Part shown: positions 44,327 through 54,580 of the stretch, in pieces
Layout: the number at the start of each line of letters is the position of its first letter
Position numbering within the stretch: the first letter of the stretch is position 1
Origin: CANHVK01 sp044232905
Lineage (GTDB): Bacteria > Bacteroidota > Bacteroidia > Flavobacteriales_D > Crocinitomicaceae
Length of the DNA stretch: 64,000 bases
Reading direction: 5' to 3'
Assembly (NCBI GenBank): GCA_044232905.1
Contig: JBIIKZ010000002.1
Coordinates: 82,142-146,141, forward strand
The notes under the pieces: model-generated
What the model saw: the letters and a program-made list of their open reading frames with translations, nothing else
Databases searched by the model: none
Told to the model about the DNA's origin: nothing
Program-made: the position numbers and the translations under genes

Positions 44327-47005
44327 ATGAAAAAAACTACTTCACTAGCCTCTCTTATACTTCTCACTCTGACTTGTATTCTAGTGTCCGCTTGTTCCAC
44401 GGAAAACAATGCTTTTATCAACCGTAAATACCATGGAATAACTGCAAAATATAATGGGTATTTTAATGCAAACGAACTTCTAAAAACTGCATTAGAATCT
44501 TACCGTACAAATTCAAAAGAAAATTACTACGACATTCTTCCGATTGAACAAGTTCCAAACGATAAAGAATTTCAAGCATTTCTTCCAGCAATTGATACTG
44601 CTATTACGAAGTGTTCCAAAGTCATACGAAACCATTGCATGCCAAGTATGGAGTTTGGAGGAGGAAAAAAAGTGGAAAACAACCCTTGGATCGATGAAAA
44701 TTGGAATACGATTGGAAGAGCATTCTACTTAAAACATGAGTATGAACTTTCCCAAAGAAATTTTGAATATGTTCAACGATTATTTACAAATGATAAATCC
44801 TATTATATCGCATCTATGTGGATTATCAAATCGTTAATTGTAACCAATAAAATAAACGAAGCAAAAGAAAAATTACTGGAACTAGATCTATTAGTAGAAA
44901 AACAGAAAAAGGAGAAAGAAGCAAACAAAACCAATATAGTCGGAAAAATAGTAACTTTTTTTGCTAAAAAAGAGAAAAATAGTGTCAAGTTACTTCCGGA
45001 ATTTACCAAACGTTTAGAAGTAGAATTAGCATTATTAAAAGGAGATTTATATACACAAACTGGAGAATATGCTTTAGCAATTGAAAATTTAGAAAAAGTC
45101 ATTAATACATCCAAAAAGAAAGCAGAAAAAACAAGGATACACTTCATCCTCGGACAATTATATAGTTTATCGAAAAAATATGAACTAGCAAAAAATCACT
45201 TTTCTAAAGTGGTTACATATCCACAAGCACCATTTGAAATGCAATTTAATGCGCGAATCAATCGTGCATATCTTGGGAAAGATGAGAAAATAAAAAAAGA
45301 ATTGCAAAAAATGTTACGGGATGACAAAAACACGGAATTCCGAGATCAATTGTATTATGCGTTAGCAAAATTATTTTTACAAGAAAATAATCGTGCGGAA
45401 GCAATAGTATTGTTACATAAATCAACTTACTACTCTACGGTAAACAAACGGCAACAAGCAATAAGTTACGAAGAATTAGGAAATTTGAGTTACCAAATAA
45501 AAGATTATATCAAAGCACAAAAATATTATGATAGTTGCGTGAAAGTGATGCCTGATACCTATCCAAATAATGAAGATATTCGTAAAAAAGCATCCAAACT
45601 TAAAAACCTAGTTATTGCGGTGGACATTGTGGAATATGAAGATAGTCTGCTACGTTTAGCGAAAATGGACGATAAAACTAGAAAAAATTACCTGGAACAA
45701 ACCATCAAAAAGATTAAATCTAACGCAGAGAAAAAACAACGAGAAGAAGCAACTAGATTAAGAGATATACAAGCAAAACAAAAAGCTGCACAAGAAAATG
45801 ATCCATCCGGAAATAAATGGTATTGGAACAACGTCAAATCAAAAGCGGATGGTATTAGTGAGTTCAAGAAAAATTGGGGCGAACGAGAAAACGAAGATGA
45901 TTGGAGACGTAGCGATAAGTTAGTAATTGCAACTAATAACATAGACAGCTCACAAACAAAAGGAAGTGGAAGTCTTAACTCTGAAAAAGAAAAAGATACT
46001 TTAACCATCGAAAATCTACTTGCAAATATTCCACTGACAAAAGCATTACAAGATTCATCGATGGAACGTTTGTTGGCTGCGCAATATGAAGCAGGACTCA
46101 TTTACAAAGAACTGCTTGGAGAATATAAAATGGCTACCGAACGTTTTATGGATGTTATAAACCGCGACTATATAAGTGATTATAAACTATTGTCTTCCTA
46201 TCAATTATACAAAATATATGAAGGAAAAGACAATGCAAAAATGCAAGCACAAAAGAGTTATATACTTCAAAACTTTCCAAATTCCGATTATGCTAACTAT
46301 TTGAAAGACCCTAACTTTTTCACAAAGAAAAAAGAAGAAGAACGAAAAGCGGAAGCTATCTATGTGAAAGTTTTAGAAAAATATAGAGCCAACGAATACA
46401 TTGAAGTTATAAATGCTTCTAATGAAATAATTAACAATGACCCGAAGAATGTTTTTCTTGCTAAATACATGTTATTAAATGCAATGGCACAAGCTTCACA
46501 AATAAATGACAAAAAAGAGATCGAACCGTTATTACAGGAAATTGTCCGAAAATTTGCAGGTACATTAGAAGCTAAAAAAGCCAGCGAATTAATTGAAATT
46601 ATCCAAAAAGGAGTTTCTCAAGACAAAAAAGTGGAATTCAACAAAGAATCTATTTACAAATTTGTAGAAGGACAAGCAGTATGGATTATTATTTTTCTAG
46701 ATCCTAACAGTGATTCCAATGCAGCCAAAAATAAAATTGCATTGTTTAATGAGGATGCTTATGCTGGAAAAGAAATTACCGTTTCTTCTAAATTATTTAG
46801 TGAAAATCAAAGTATTGTGGTTTTAAAATCATTCACGCATACAGATGCCGAAGAATATGTAGATCACTTTAAAACAGACAAAACAAACCTTGACGCGTAT
46901 GCAAACTTGCCAATTTACTTAATTTCGCAAGAAAATTTAAAAGTGTTGTTTGAAACACATAAACTCGAAGAATACAAAATATTTTATACTGAATATTTCA
47001 ACTAA
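44327..47005 (+). CDS. porW: PorW/SprE-like TPR lipoprotein of the type IX secretion system
   Basis: 892 residues. A signal peptide ends in lipobox LVSAC. The mature start FINRKYHGITAKYNGYFNANE is typical of the gliding-motility SprE / PorW proteins. Several TPR-like segments follow (ALIENLEKVINTSKKKAEK-type regions), then a charged linker and another TPR block. PorW/SprE sits in the periplasm and is needed for secretion and gliding in Flavobacterium and Porphyromonas. The frame extends 26 codons upstream, but ATG 44327 is the one that gives the lipoprotein signal. The last base of the stop is the first base of purK. Confidence 0.85.
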   Translation: MKKTTSLASLILLTLTCILVSACSTENNAFINRKYHGITAKYNGYFNANELLKTALESYRTNSKENYYDILPIEQVPNDKEFQAFLPAIDTAITKCSKVIRNHCMPSMEFGGGKKVENNPWIDENWNTIGRAFYLKHEYELSQRNFEYVQRLFTNDKSYYIASMWIIKSLIVTNKINEAKEKLLELDLLVEKQKKEKEANKTNIVGKIVTFFAKKEKNSVKLLPEFTKRLEVELALLKGDLYTQTGEYALAIENLEKVINTSKKKAEKTRIHFILGQLYSLSKKYELAKNHFSKVVTYPQAPFEMQFNARINRAYLGKDEKIKKELQKMLRDDKNTEFRDQLYYALAKLFLQENNRAEAIVLLHKSTYYSTVNKRQQAISYEELGNLSYQIKDYIKAQKYYDSCVKVMPDTYPNNEDIRKKASKLKNLVIAVDIVEYEDSLLRLAKMDDKTRKNYLEQTIKKIKSNAEKKQREEATRLRDIQAKQKAAQENDPSGNKWYWNNVKSKADGISEFKKNWGERENEDDWRRSDKLVIATNNIDSSQTKGSGSLNSEKEKDTLTIENLLANIPLTKALQDSSMERLLAAQYEAGLIYKELLGEYKMATERFMDVINRDYISDYKLLSSYQLYKIYEGKDNAKMQAQKSYILQNFPNSDYANYLKDPNFFTKKKEEERKAEAIYVKVLEKYRANEYIEVINASNEIINNDPKNVFLAKYMLLNAMAQASQINDKKEIEPLLQEIVRKFAGTLEAKKASELIEIIQKGVSQDKKVEFNKESIYKFVEGQAVWIIIFLDPNSDSNAAKNKIALFNEDAYAGKEITVSSKLFSENQSIVVLKSFTHTDAEEYVDHFKTDKTNLDAYANLPIYLISQENLKVLFETHKLEEYKIFYTEYFN

Positions 47006-48150
47006 TGGAAAAAATCTGGTACGGTAAACACTTTCAATTGGGTGTATTAGGAGGTGGTCAACTTGGAAGAATGTTGATTCAAGAAACAATCAACTACGAT
47101 GTGCAAGTACATTGCTTAGATCCAGATGCGGATGCTCCTTGTAGAGATATTGCCCATAGTTTAACCGTTGGTTCATTAAATGATTTTGACACTGTTTATA
47201 AATTTGGTCAAGACAAAGATGTAATTACCGTTGAAATTGAAAATGTTTCCATCGAAGCATTAGAAAAATTAGAATCCGAAGGAAAAAAAGTATTCCCGCA
47301 ACCAGCTGTACTAAAAATTATTCGCGATAAAGGATTACAAAAACAATTTTACGCAGACCATAATATCCCGACTCCAGCTTTCTATTTGGTAAACAACAAA
47401 GAAGAAATTGCAAACTATATTTCAGAATTCCCTTTTATGCAAAAAATGCGAACTGGTGGTTATGATGGAAAAGGAGTAACACCATTACGTACCGAAAAAG
47501 ACTTGAAGACAGCTTTTGATGTACCAAGTGTTTTAGAAAAATTTGTGGATTTTGAAAAGGAATTATCCGTAATCGTTGCGCGTAATGAGAATGGTGAAAC
47601 GAAGGTGTATCCGACAGTAGAATGTGAATTTAGTCCAGAAGCCAACTTGGTAGAATTTTTATTTTCTCCTGCGGATGTAACTCCAGCAATTGAGAGAGCA
47701 GCAGAAGAATTAGCAATTAGTATCATCGATAAACTTGGGATGGTTGGAATTTTAGCGGTTGAATTATTCCTTACTAAAGATGGTCAGTTATTAGTTAACG
47801 AAATTGCACCTCGCCCTCATAACAGCGGACACCATACCATTGAGTGTAACATAACTTCCCAATTTGAACAACACATGCGAAGTGTGTTAAACCTTCCTCT
47901 GGGAGATACACGTATTATCCAACCAGGTGTCATGATTAATCTTCTAGGAGAAAAAGGATTCCAAGGAAGTGTTATCTACCAAGGATTAGAAACTGCAATC
48001 GCTATACCAGGTGTAAAACCTCACATCTACGGTAAAGCAGACACAAAGTCCTTCCGTAAAATGGGACACATAACAATTGTTGCTCCAACGCTAGAAGAAG
48101 CGAAAACGAATGGTAGAAAGGTGAAAGAATTGGTGAAGGTGATTTCCTAA
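47005..48150 (+). CDS. purK: PurK, N5-carboxyaminoimidazole ribonucleotide synthetase
   Basis: ATP-grasp enzyme that carboxylates AIR with bicarbonate in purine synthesis. 381 residues with LGVLGGGQLGRMLI at the start, FMQKMRTGGYDGKG, VNEIAPRPHNSGHHTIE and MINLLGE. It overlaps the porW stop by one base. The partner mutase purE is not in view. Confidence 0.96.
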   Translation: MEKIWYGKHFQLGVLGGGQLGRMLIQETINYDVQVHCLDPDADAPCRDIAHSLTVGSLNDFDTVYKFGQDKDVITVEIENVSIEALEKLESEGKKVFPQPAVLKIIRDKGLQKQFYADHNIPTPAFYLVNNKEEIANYISEFPFMQKMRTGGYDGKGVTPLRTEKDLKTAFDVPSVLEKFVDFEKELSVIVARNENGETKVYPTVECEFSPEANLVEFLFSPADVTPAIERAAEELAISIIDKLGMVGILAVELFLTKDGQLLVNEIAPRPHNSGHHTIECNITSQFEQHMRSVLNLPLGDTRIIQPGVMINLLGEKGFQGSVIYQGLETAIAIPGVKPHIYGKADTKSFRKMGHITIVAPTLEEAKTNGRKVKELVKVIS

Positions 48151-48195
48151 TTTTTCCTGTAGGGATAGGGCAAGCCTTATCCCTACAGGAAAAAT
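48150..48195. repeat. 46-bp palindrome filling the purK/dxr gap
   Basis: ATTTTTCCTGTAGGGATA (48150-48167) pairs perfectly with its complement at 48178-48195, and the inner GGGC AA GCCT extends the stem to about 22 bp with a 2-nt loop. It starts on the last base of the purK stop and ends one base before the dxr stop. Neither strand has a T run after the stem, so it is REP-like rather than a standard terminator. Confidence 0.9.
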
Positions 48196-49365
48196 CTATT
48201 TATTCTTTAATTTGCATTCCTCCTCTGCCAATCTCCTCGCCTCTTCGTCTACTTTCACAAAATCCTCATATTCTGGTTCTTTCACAAAAGTAGCCTGATC
48301 CATCACACTTCCATTAATTCTGGCAATATCTAAAAATCCAATCTCCCCTTTCAAAAAAGCTTGTACCGTAACTTCATTCGCAGCATTCAACGCACAAGCT
48401 GCAGTCCCTTCGCGATCCATTGCTATAAAGGCTAAATTCAAATTTTGAAACGTTTCACGATCCGGTTGCTCAAAAGTCAACTGCGGATAATCCATAAAAT
48501 TAAAACGCGGAAAATCTGTTTTTAAACGTGCTGGATACGTAAAAGCATATTGGATTGGCAACTTCATGTCCGGCAAGCCCATTTGTGCTTTCATACTTCC
48601 ATCTTCAAACTGCACCAACGAATGTATAATCGATTGTGGGTGAACAATCACATCAATTTGGTCTGGACGCAAATCAAACAACCATTTCGCTTCTATGACT
48701 TCCAATCCTTTATTCATGAGTGTCGCAGAATCGATCGTGATTTTTGCTCCCATCGTCCAATTTGGATGTTTTAATGCTTGCGCTGGATTAACTGTTTCCA
48801 ATTGCGGGCGTTTCCATCCCCTAAATGGCCCTCCAGAAGCCGTTAAATAGATTTTCTCTATCGGATTAAGGTTTTCTCCTGTTAAGCATTGAAAAATCGC
48901 TGAGTGCTCAGAATCTACCGGATAAATCGTAACGTTATGTTCTAAGGCTAATTTTGTAATTAACGAACCAGCAACCACCAAAGTTTCTTTATTCGCTAAT
49001 GCTATCGTTTTCTTTGCTTTTATGGCTTCAATCGTCGGCTTCAATCCTGCATAACCAACCAAAGCGGTCAATACCACATCGATTTCAGAACCTGTAACGA
49101 TTTGATTCAAAGAATCCTTACCGCAAAAAACTTTGATATCCTCCTCCCACAAGGCAGTTTTTACCTTTTCGTGCAAAGATTCATCTACGATGACAACACT
49201 ATTCGGTTTGAATTTTTTGGCTTGCTCAATCAACAAATCCGCATTGCCATGTGCAGTCAATACTTGCAAATCAAAAACATCTGGATACGATTCAATTACT
49301 TCCAATGCTTGGGTTCCAATCGAACCTGTAGAACCTAATAGTGCAATCCCTTTTTTCTTTGTCAT
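48196..49365 (-). CDS. dxr: 1-deoxy-D-xylulose 5-phosphate reductoisomerase
   Basis: Second step of the MEP isoprenoid pathway, NADPH- and metal-dependent. 389 residues with the Rossmann motif LLGSTGSIGTQALEVI, ANKETLVVAGSLI, VDSEHSAIFQCL and SGGPFRGW (the substrate loop). It follows the nuo operon on the minus strand but behind a terminator-like hairpin. Confidence 0.97.
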   Translation of the reverse strand: MTKKKGIALLGSTGSIGTQALEVIESYPDVFDLQVLTAHGNADLLIEQAKKFKPNSVVIVDESLHEKVKTALWEEDIKVFCGKDSLNQIVTGSEIDVVLTALVGYAGLKPTIEAIKAKKTIALANKETLVVAGSLITKLALEHNVTIYPVDSEHSAIFQCLTGENLNPIEKIYLTASGGPFRGWKRPQLETVNPAQALKHPNWTMGAKITIDSATLMNKGLEVIEAKWLFDLRPDQIDVIVHPQSIIHSLVQFEDGSMKAQMGLPDMKLPIQYAFTYPARLKTDFPRFNFMDYPQLTFEQPDRETFQNLNLAFIAMDREGTAACALNAANEVTVQAFLKGEIGFLDIARINGSVMDQATFVKEPEYEDFVKVDEEARRLAEEECKLKNK

Positions 49366-49375
49366 AGTATTTTAT

Positions 49376-49407
49376 AAAAAACCCGTAACAAACTAAATCG
49401 CTACGGG
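49376..49407 (-). terminator. Likely terminator of the nuo operon
   Basis: On the minus strand CCCGTA and TACGGG form a 6-bp GC-rich stem with a 14-nt loop, followed by TTTTTTAT. It lies between nuoN and dxr. Confidence 0.65.
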
Positions 49408-49481
49408 AAATTATCATTCAATATTTTTGGAACAACTTAACCAATTATTCTGTCACTCGTCACTTTAAACTCCAATCTCAA

Positions 49482-50852
49482 CTACCATCCCCCACTCATC
49501 ACATCTGGAAAAATACCCAAAGCAACAGTAAGTAAAATACAAAGTATCAATACCAATTTCACTGTACCACTCATCGGAATAACCTCTTCACTTTCTCCTT
49601 TAAATATAGTTACGATTAAACGGAAATAGTAGTAAATACTGATTGCAGAACCAATCAAAGCCACAACTACTAATTCTATTCCGTGATTTTCTAAGTAAGA
49701 AGTAAATAAATAGTATTTTCCAAAGAATCCTGCAAATGGAGGTATACCAGCCAAAGACAACATCGAAATAATCGTTGCTAACGCTAATAAAGGGTTTTTC
49801 TTCCCTAGTCCTTCAAAAGAACTAAAGTTTGTATCTCCTTTTGCTTGCAATACCAAAGCAATGATAGCAAAAGCAGCAATTGTCGCTACAGAATAAGCTA
49901 AAGTGTAATATACCAATGCATTTCCTCCTGAAGCGTTATTTGCTAAAATCGCTAATAACAAATACCCTGCATGAGAAATACCAGAATATGCTAACATACG
50001 TTTTGCAGAGGATTGGAAAACTGCAATTAGGTTACCCAAAATAATTGTAATACCGGCTATATAAGACAAAGTACATTCCCAAGTAGCACTTTGTGAACCA
50101 AAACTTACCGTAAACAATTTGTAAAAAGCAGCTATTGCAGCAGTCTTAACAATTGTAGACATTAAACTTGTTACTTGTATTGGTGCTCCGTCATACACAT
50201 CTGGTGCCCAAAAATGAAATGGTACAGCAGATATTTTGAAAGACAATCCAATTACTAAAAGCATAATTCCAGTATACACCAATTCTAAATGTTCTGGACT
50301 GTTCTCCATATACATTTTGATTTCAGCAATATCAAACGTTGCCGTAGCTCCATAAATGAATGCTATTCCCATCAATAAGAAGCCTGTTGCAAATGCACCC
50401 ATTAAGAAATATTTCATGGATGATTCATTGGAACCTAAATCTCCTTTTTTACTACCAGCCATGACATACATACAAATCGAAAGAATTTCAATCCCAATAA
50501 ATAACATTGTTACATTGTGGTATGAAACCATACAAACTGCACCAACCAATGCAAATAAAATCAAGGTAGTTTTATCCGCTACATGTTCAGCGTCATCAAA
50601 AATAGGCGCAGAAGTCAAAAACCATAAAATTGCTGTTAATACCAAAACCGCAATAAATGAAATGGCTAAATTATCAAAATTGACCATGTTTGAAAATTGT
50701 AATGGCGCAGGATTATCCCATTCTAAAAAGGTAATTCCAAGTGTCAAAATCAACCCAACAATCGTAAGTTTATAAATGATTTTTTTGAAATTTAAGATTT
50801 CAGATAATATCCCTAAAAACCCTAATCCACTTAATAATATTAATGCTTTCAT
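49482..50852 (-). CDS. nuoN: NADH-quinone oxidoreductase subunit N
   Basis: 456 residues, about fourteen membrane helices, a proton-pumping antiporter-like subunit. The typical stretches FKISAVPFHFWAPDVYDGAP and MLAYSGISHAGYLLLAI hold the helix-7/8 lysine environment. It is the last gene of the nuo operon, 23 bp after nuoM. Confidence 0.97.
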   Translation of the reverse strand: MKALILLSGLGFLGILSEILNFKKIIYKLTIVGLILTLGITFLEWDNPAPLQFSNMVNFDNLAISFIAVLVLTAILWFLTSAPIFDDAEHVADKTTLILFALVGAVCMVSYHNVTMLFIGIEILSICMYVMAGSKKGDLGSNESSMKYFLMGAFATGFLLMGIAFIYGATATFDIAEIKMYMENSPEHLELVYTGIMLLVIGLSFKISAVPFHFWAPDVYDGAPIQVTSLMSTIVKTAAIAAFYKLFTVSFGSQSATWECTLSYIAGITIILGNLIAVFQSSAKRMLAYSGISHAGYLLLAILANNASGGNALVYYTLAYSVATIAAFAIIALVLQAKGDTNFSSFEGLGKKNPLLALATIISMLSLAGIPPFAGFFGKYYLFTSYLENHGIELVVVALIGSAISIYYYFRLIVTIFKGESEEVIPMSGTVKLVLILCILLTVALGIFPDVMSGGW

Positions 50853-50875
50853 ACTTATGTTATTTCCGTTTGGAC

Positions 50876-52336
50876 TTATTTAATCGTTATTTCCATGATG
50901 GTATACAAATTCTTCACTGCAGGAGTAATCACATCTAACAATGGTTTTGGATAAACACCTAGCACAAAAATCAAGATGATTAGTGGGAATAAGATTACTT
51001 TCTCTTGCCAAACCAAATCAAAGAATTTATTTGAGATAGCAGATTTATCTCCCAAAATAGATACTTGGTAACTTTTTAACATATACACAGCTCCTAAAAT
51101 AGTAGACAATCCAGCGAATCCAGCTAACCAATAATTGTATTCATAAATACCTACTAATAATAAGAATTCACCTATAAATCCACTTGTTAATGGCAGTGCA
51201 ATACTTGCCATCATGATAATCATAAACGTAGTAGCATACACTGGTGCAACCGTTCTTATTCCACCTAATTCATTCAATTGTCTTGTATTTGTACGATTTA
51301 CCAAGATGTCCACAACATAGAATAAACCTACAGCAGAAATACCATGCGCGAACATTTGAACTACTGCTCCAGCGATACCGTTGTGTGTCATACTAAATAC
51401 ACCTGCTGCAATTAATCCAACATGTGCTGCTGAAGAATAGGCGATCAAACGTTTGTAATCTTTCTGGAACATTGCCAACAAAGAAGCATAAATTACACCT
51501 ATCACTGCTAATGTTATCGCATAAGGACCATAATTATTTACACCCATTGGTACTATCGGTAATAAAATTTTAAGCGCCCCATACACTCCCATTTTAGACA
51601 TAATACCCGATAATAACATCGTACCTGGTGTAGGTGCATCCGTATAGGTATCTGCTAACCAAGAATGGAAAGGGAAAATTGGCATTTTAATAGCAAAAGC
51701 AAAAAACAACATCCAGAAAACCCAGTTTTGTGTACCTTCCGACAATTGTAAATCATACAAGGCTTGTAAGGAGAAATTATGCGGTAGTGGCGTTTGTAAA
51801 TACAAGTAAATCAAGGCTGCCAACATTAACAAACTTCCCGCTAAGGTATAGATAAAGAATTTAAAAGTAATACGAATACGATCCGCTCCTCCCCATAATA
51901 AAGCGATGAAGTAAATAGGTAATAAAGCAATTTCCCAGAAGATGTAAAATAAGAAAGCATCTTGTGCTGTAAACACCCCAATCAATCCAAATTGCATTAA
52001 CATCATTAAGGCATACAATGTAGATGGATTTTTATAGGTGTTACGATTTGCAACCATAATAATAAATGGCATCAACAATGTTGTAAGAAGTACCAATACT
52101 AAACTTATACCATCCATACCAACATGGAAATTGATACCCATTCCTTTTATCCAAGGAATATTAGTCACGTATTGGGCAAGCACTTGTTTTTTATCAAACT
52201 GAACAAACGCTGTAACGCCTAATACAAGTTGAACTAAACTTGCACCAAAAGCGATTTTTTTAACGTTTTCTCCTTTTAGAAAGAATAATAAAATTCCTAT
52301 AACTAACGGGAAAAATAAAAGTGTAGTAGTTATCAT
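50876..52336 (-). CDS. nuoM: NADH-quinone oxidoreductase subunit M
   Basis: 486 residues, antiporter-like membrane subunit: FAIKMPIFPFHSWLADTYTDAPT, KRLIAYSSAAHVGL and FWEIALLPIYF (the helix-5 Glu). It lies 10 bp after nuoL. Confidence 0.97.
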   Translation of the reverse strand: MITTTLLFFPLVIGILLFFLKGENVKKIAFGASLVQLVLGVTAFVQFDKKQVLAQYVTNIPWIKGMGINFHVGMDGISLVLVLLTTLLMPFIIMVANRNTYKNPSTLYALMMLMQFGLIGVFTAQDAFLFYIFWEIALLPIYFIALLWGGADRIRITFKFFIYTLAGSLLMLAALIYLYLQTPLPHNFSLQALYDLQLSEGTQNWVFWMLFFAFAIKMPIFPFHSWLADTYTDAPTPGTMLLSGIMSKMGVYGALKILLPIVPMGVNNYGPYAITLAVIGVIYASLLAMFQKDYKRLIAYSSAAHVGLIAAGVFSMTHNGIAGAVVQMFAHGISAVGLFYVVDILVNRTNTRQLNELGGIRTVAPVYATTFMIIMMASIALPLTSGFIGEFLLLVGIYEYNYWLAGFAGLSTILGAVYMLKSYQVSILGDKSAISNKFFDLVWQEKVILFPLIILIFVLGVYPKPLLDVITPAVKNLYTIMEITIK

Positions 52337-52346
52337 TCTCTGTTTG

Positions 52347-54254
52347 TTATTTGTTAAATAAATTAAGTGCTAATATTACTAGAATTCCTATCACCATTGC
52401 GAAGATGTAGAAACCTGTGTTTCCTGTTTGTAGTTTACGCGCTTGACCACTGATAAATACAACCAATTTTCCAACTCCATTTACGATGGCATCCACTGCT
52501 TTTAATTCTAAGAATTTGTACGAGAAACTTGCTAATCCATTCAATGGTTTAACGATAATCGCGTTATAGAATTCATCTACATAGTATTTGTTTGCCAATA
52601 AACGTGGTATAAATCCTTGTTTCACGCTATCATCTGCAGGAACAAATCCTTTGCTAACAAACTTGTTACGCGCAAATAAGATCATCAAAATAGTTATGGT
52701 AACAGTAACACCCATTAAGACATATTCTGTTGAATGCGTTAATTTATGTCCGTGTGCATATATTTCAGATTGTTTAAATACTGGCGCTAAGAAATGTTCT
52801 AACCAATGATTACCACCTAATACATGTGGAATTCCAATAAATCCAGCCACAATCGCTAATACTGCTAAAACAACCAACGGAATGGTCATTGTTTTTGGGG
52901 ACTCGTGTAAATGATGTTTTTGCTCTTCTGTTCCTCTAAATGTTCCCATGAATGTTAAGTAGAACAAACGGAACATATAGAAGGTAGTCATCATAGAACC
53001 TAATACCCCTAATACCCAAAATATCGGATTCACTTGAAATGCATGTGCTAAAATTTCATCTTTAGAGAAAAACCCGGAGAAAGGAGGAATACCAGAAATA
53101 GCAATTGTTCCTACTAAGAAAGTCATATAGGTAATTGGAACGTATTTTTTCAAACCGCCCATTTTACGAATATCTTGTTCGCCACCCATCGCATGAATTA
53201 CACTACCAGCTCCTAAAAATAATAATGCTTTAAAGAATGCATGTGTGATTAAATGAAAAACACCTCCAGTAAAAGCACCTACTCCAAGTGCTAAAAACAT
53301 ATATCCTAATTGAGATACAGTAGAATAAGCCAAAACTTTTTTAATATCGTTTTGGAAGATCCCAATCGTTGCAGCAAAAACCGCTGTTGCTCCACCAATA
53401 ATTGCAACAAAACCAAGTGTATCTGGAGAAAGGCTATATAATAAATTGGAACGAGCAATCATGTAAACACCTGCAGTTACCATCGTCGCTGCGTGTATCA
53501 ATGCTGAAACAGGTGTTGGACCTGCCATTGCATCCGGTAACCAAGTATATAAAGGAATTTGAGCACTTTTCCCCATTGCTCCAACAAATAATAATAAAGT
53601 AATTGCTACAATTGTTGGGTCATTTTCTGTGAAATTTAAAGCCCCGCCAAATACCCCACTATATTGAATCGTACCAAATGTGGTGTAAATTAAGAAGATT
53701 CCCAAGATAAACCCTAAATCCCCAATACGGTTTACGATAAATGCTTTTTTCGCAGCATCATTGTAAGGTTGATTTTTGAACCAAAAACCAATTAATAAAT
53801 AAGAAGCCAAACCAACACCTTCCCATCCTGCGAACATTACTAAATAGTTATCCCCTAGTACTAACAACAACATGAAGAATACAAATAAGTTCAAGTAAGA
53901 GAAGAATTTCGCATATCCTTCATCATCATGCATATACCCCATGGAATATAAGTGAATCAAAAATCCAACTCCCGTAATGATTAACAACATAATGGATGTC
54001 AATGAATCCACCAAGAATGCAATATTCACATGGAAATCTGCTGTTGCAATCCATTCAAATAGCGTTACTGTTGTAGGTTTCCCATCGCCATTTAATACAT
54101 CAAAAAATACACCCAATGAAATAACAAACGAACAAAAAACCATTGCACTAGCAATGATACCCGCTAAACTTTTAGAGAAGTACGATTTTCCTAAACTAAT
54201 TAGTAAAAATCCTACTAATGGTAAAAGTGGTACCAACCAAATTAATTCCTTCAT
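52347..54254 (-). CDS. nuoL: NADH-quinone oxidoreductase subunit L
   Basis: 635 residues, the distal antiporter-like subunit with the long C-terminal lateral helix. Key stretches are GWEGVGLASYLLIGFW, AQIPLYTWLPDAMAGPTPVSALIHAATM and KKVLAYSTVSQLGYM. It follows nuoK with a 5-bp gap. Confidence 0.97.
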   Translation of the reverse strand: MKELIWLVPLLPLVGFLLISLGKSYFSKSLAGIIASAMVFCSFVISLGVFFDVLNGDGKPTTVTLFEWIATADFHVNIAFLVDSLTSIMLLIITGVGFLIHLYSMGYMHDDEGYAKFFSYLNLFVFFMLLLVLGDNYLVMFAGWEGVGLASYLLIGFWFKNQPYNDAAKKAFIVNRIGDLGFILGIFLIYTTFGTIQYSGVFGGALNFTENDPTIVAITLLLFVGAMGKSAQIPLYTWLPDAMAGPTPVSALIHAATMVTAGVYMIARSNLLYSLSPDTLGFVAIIGGATAVFAATIGIFQNDIKKVLAYSTVSQLGYMFLALGVGAFTGGVFHLITHAFFKALLFLGAGSVIHAMGGEQDIRKMGGLKKYVPITYMTFLVGTIAISGIPPFSGFFSKDEILAHAFQVNPIFWVLGVLGSMMTTFYMFRLFYLTFMGTFRGTEEQKHHLHESPKTMTIPLVVLAVLAIVAGFIGIPHVLGGNHWLEHFLAPVFKQSEIYAHGHKLTHSTEYVLMGVTVTITILMILFARNKFVSKGFVPADDSVKQGFIPRLLANKYYVDEFYNAIIVKPLNGLASFSYKFLELKAVDAIVNGVGKLVVFISGQARKLQTGNTGFYIFAMVIGILVILALNLFNK

Positions 54255-54259
54255 CGTTC

Positions 54260-54577
54260 TTAAAATTTAAGTTTATTAAGAAACCCAACATCTGTTGTGT
54301 TTGTATTTCTATGCATCATAATTAAAATGGAAAGTCCTACCGCAACTTCTGCAGCTGCAACAGCCATAATAAAGAATACAAATACTTGTCCTGATCCGTC
54401 ACCGTGATGCGCTGAAAATGCAACCATCAACAAATTCACTGCATTTAACATCAACTCAATACACATAAAGATGATGATGGCATTTCTTCTTAATAGTACA
54501 CCTATTACTCCAATGGAGAATAAGATAACACTTAAGAAGATATAATGATTTAATGGAATCGCCTGTAATGTCCCCAT
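54260..54577 (-). CDS. nuoK: NADH-quinone oxidoreductase subunit K
   Basis: 105 residues with three helices; RRNAIIIFMCIELMLNAVNL carries the conserved membrane Glu (IELMLN). It lies 3 bp after nuoJ. Confidence 0.97.
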   Translation of the reverse strand: MGTLQAIPLNHYIFLSVILFSIGVIGVLLRRNAIIIFMCIELMLNAVNLLMVAFSAHHGDGSGQVFVFFIMAVAAAEVAVGLSILIMMHRNTNTTDVGFLNKLKF

Positions 54578-54580
54578 AAC

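Noticed and set aside
48150..48195. Standard intrinsic terminator for purK or dxr
   Set aside because: The stem is very long and neither strand has a T run after it, so it was called a palindromic element instead.
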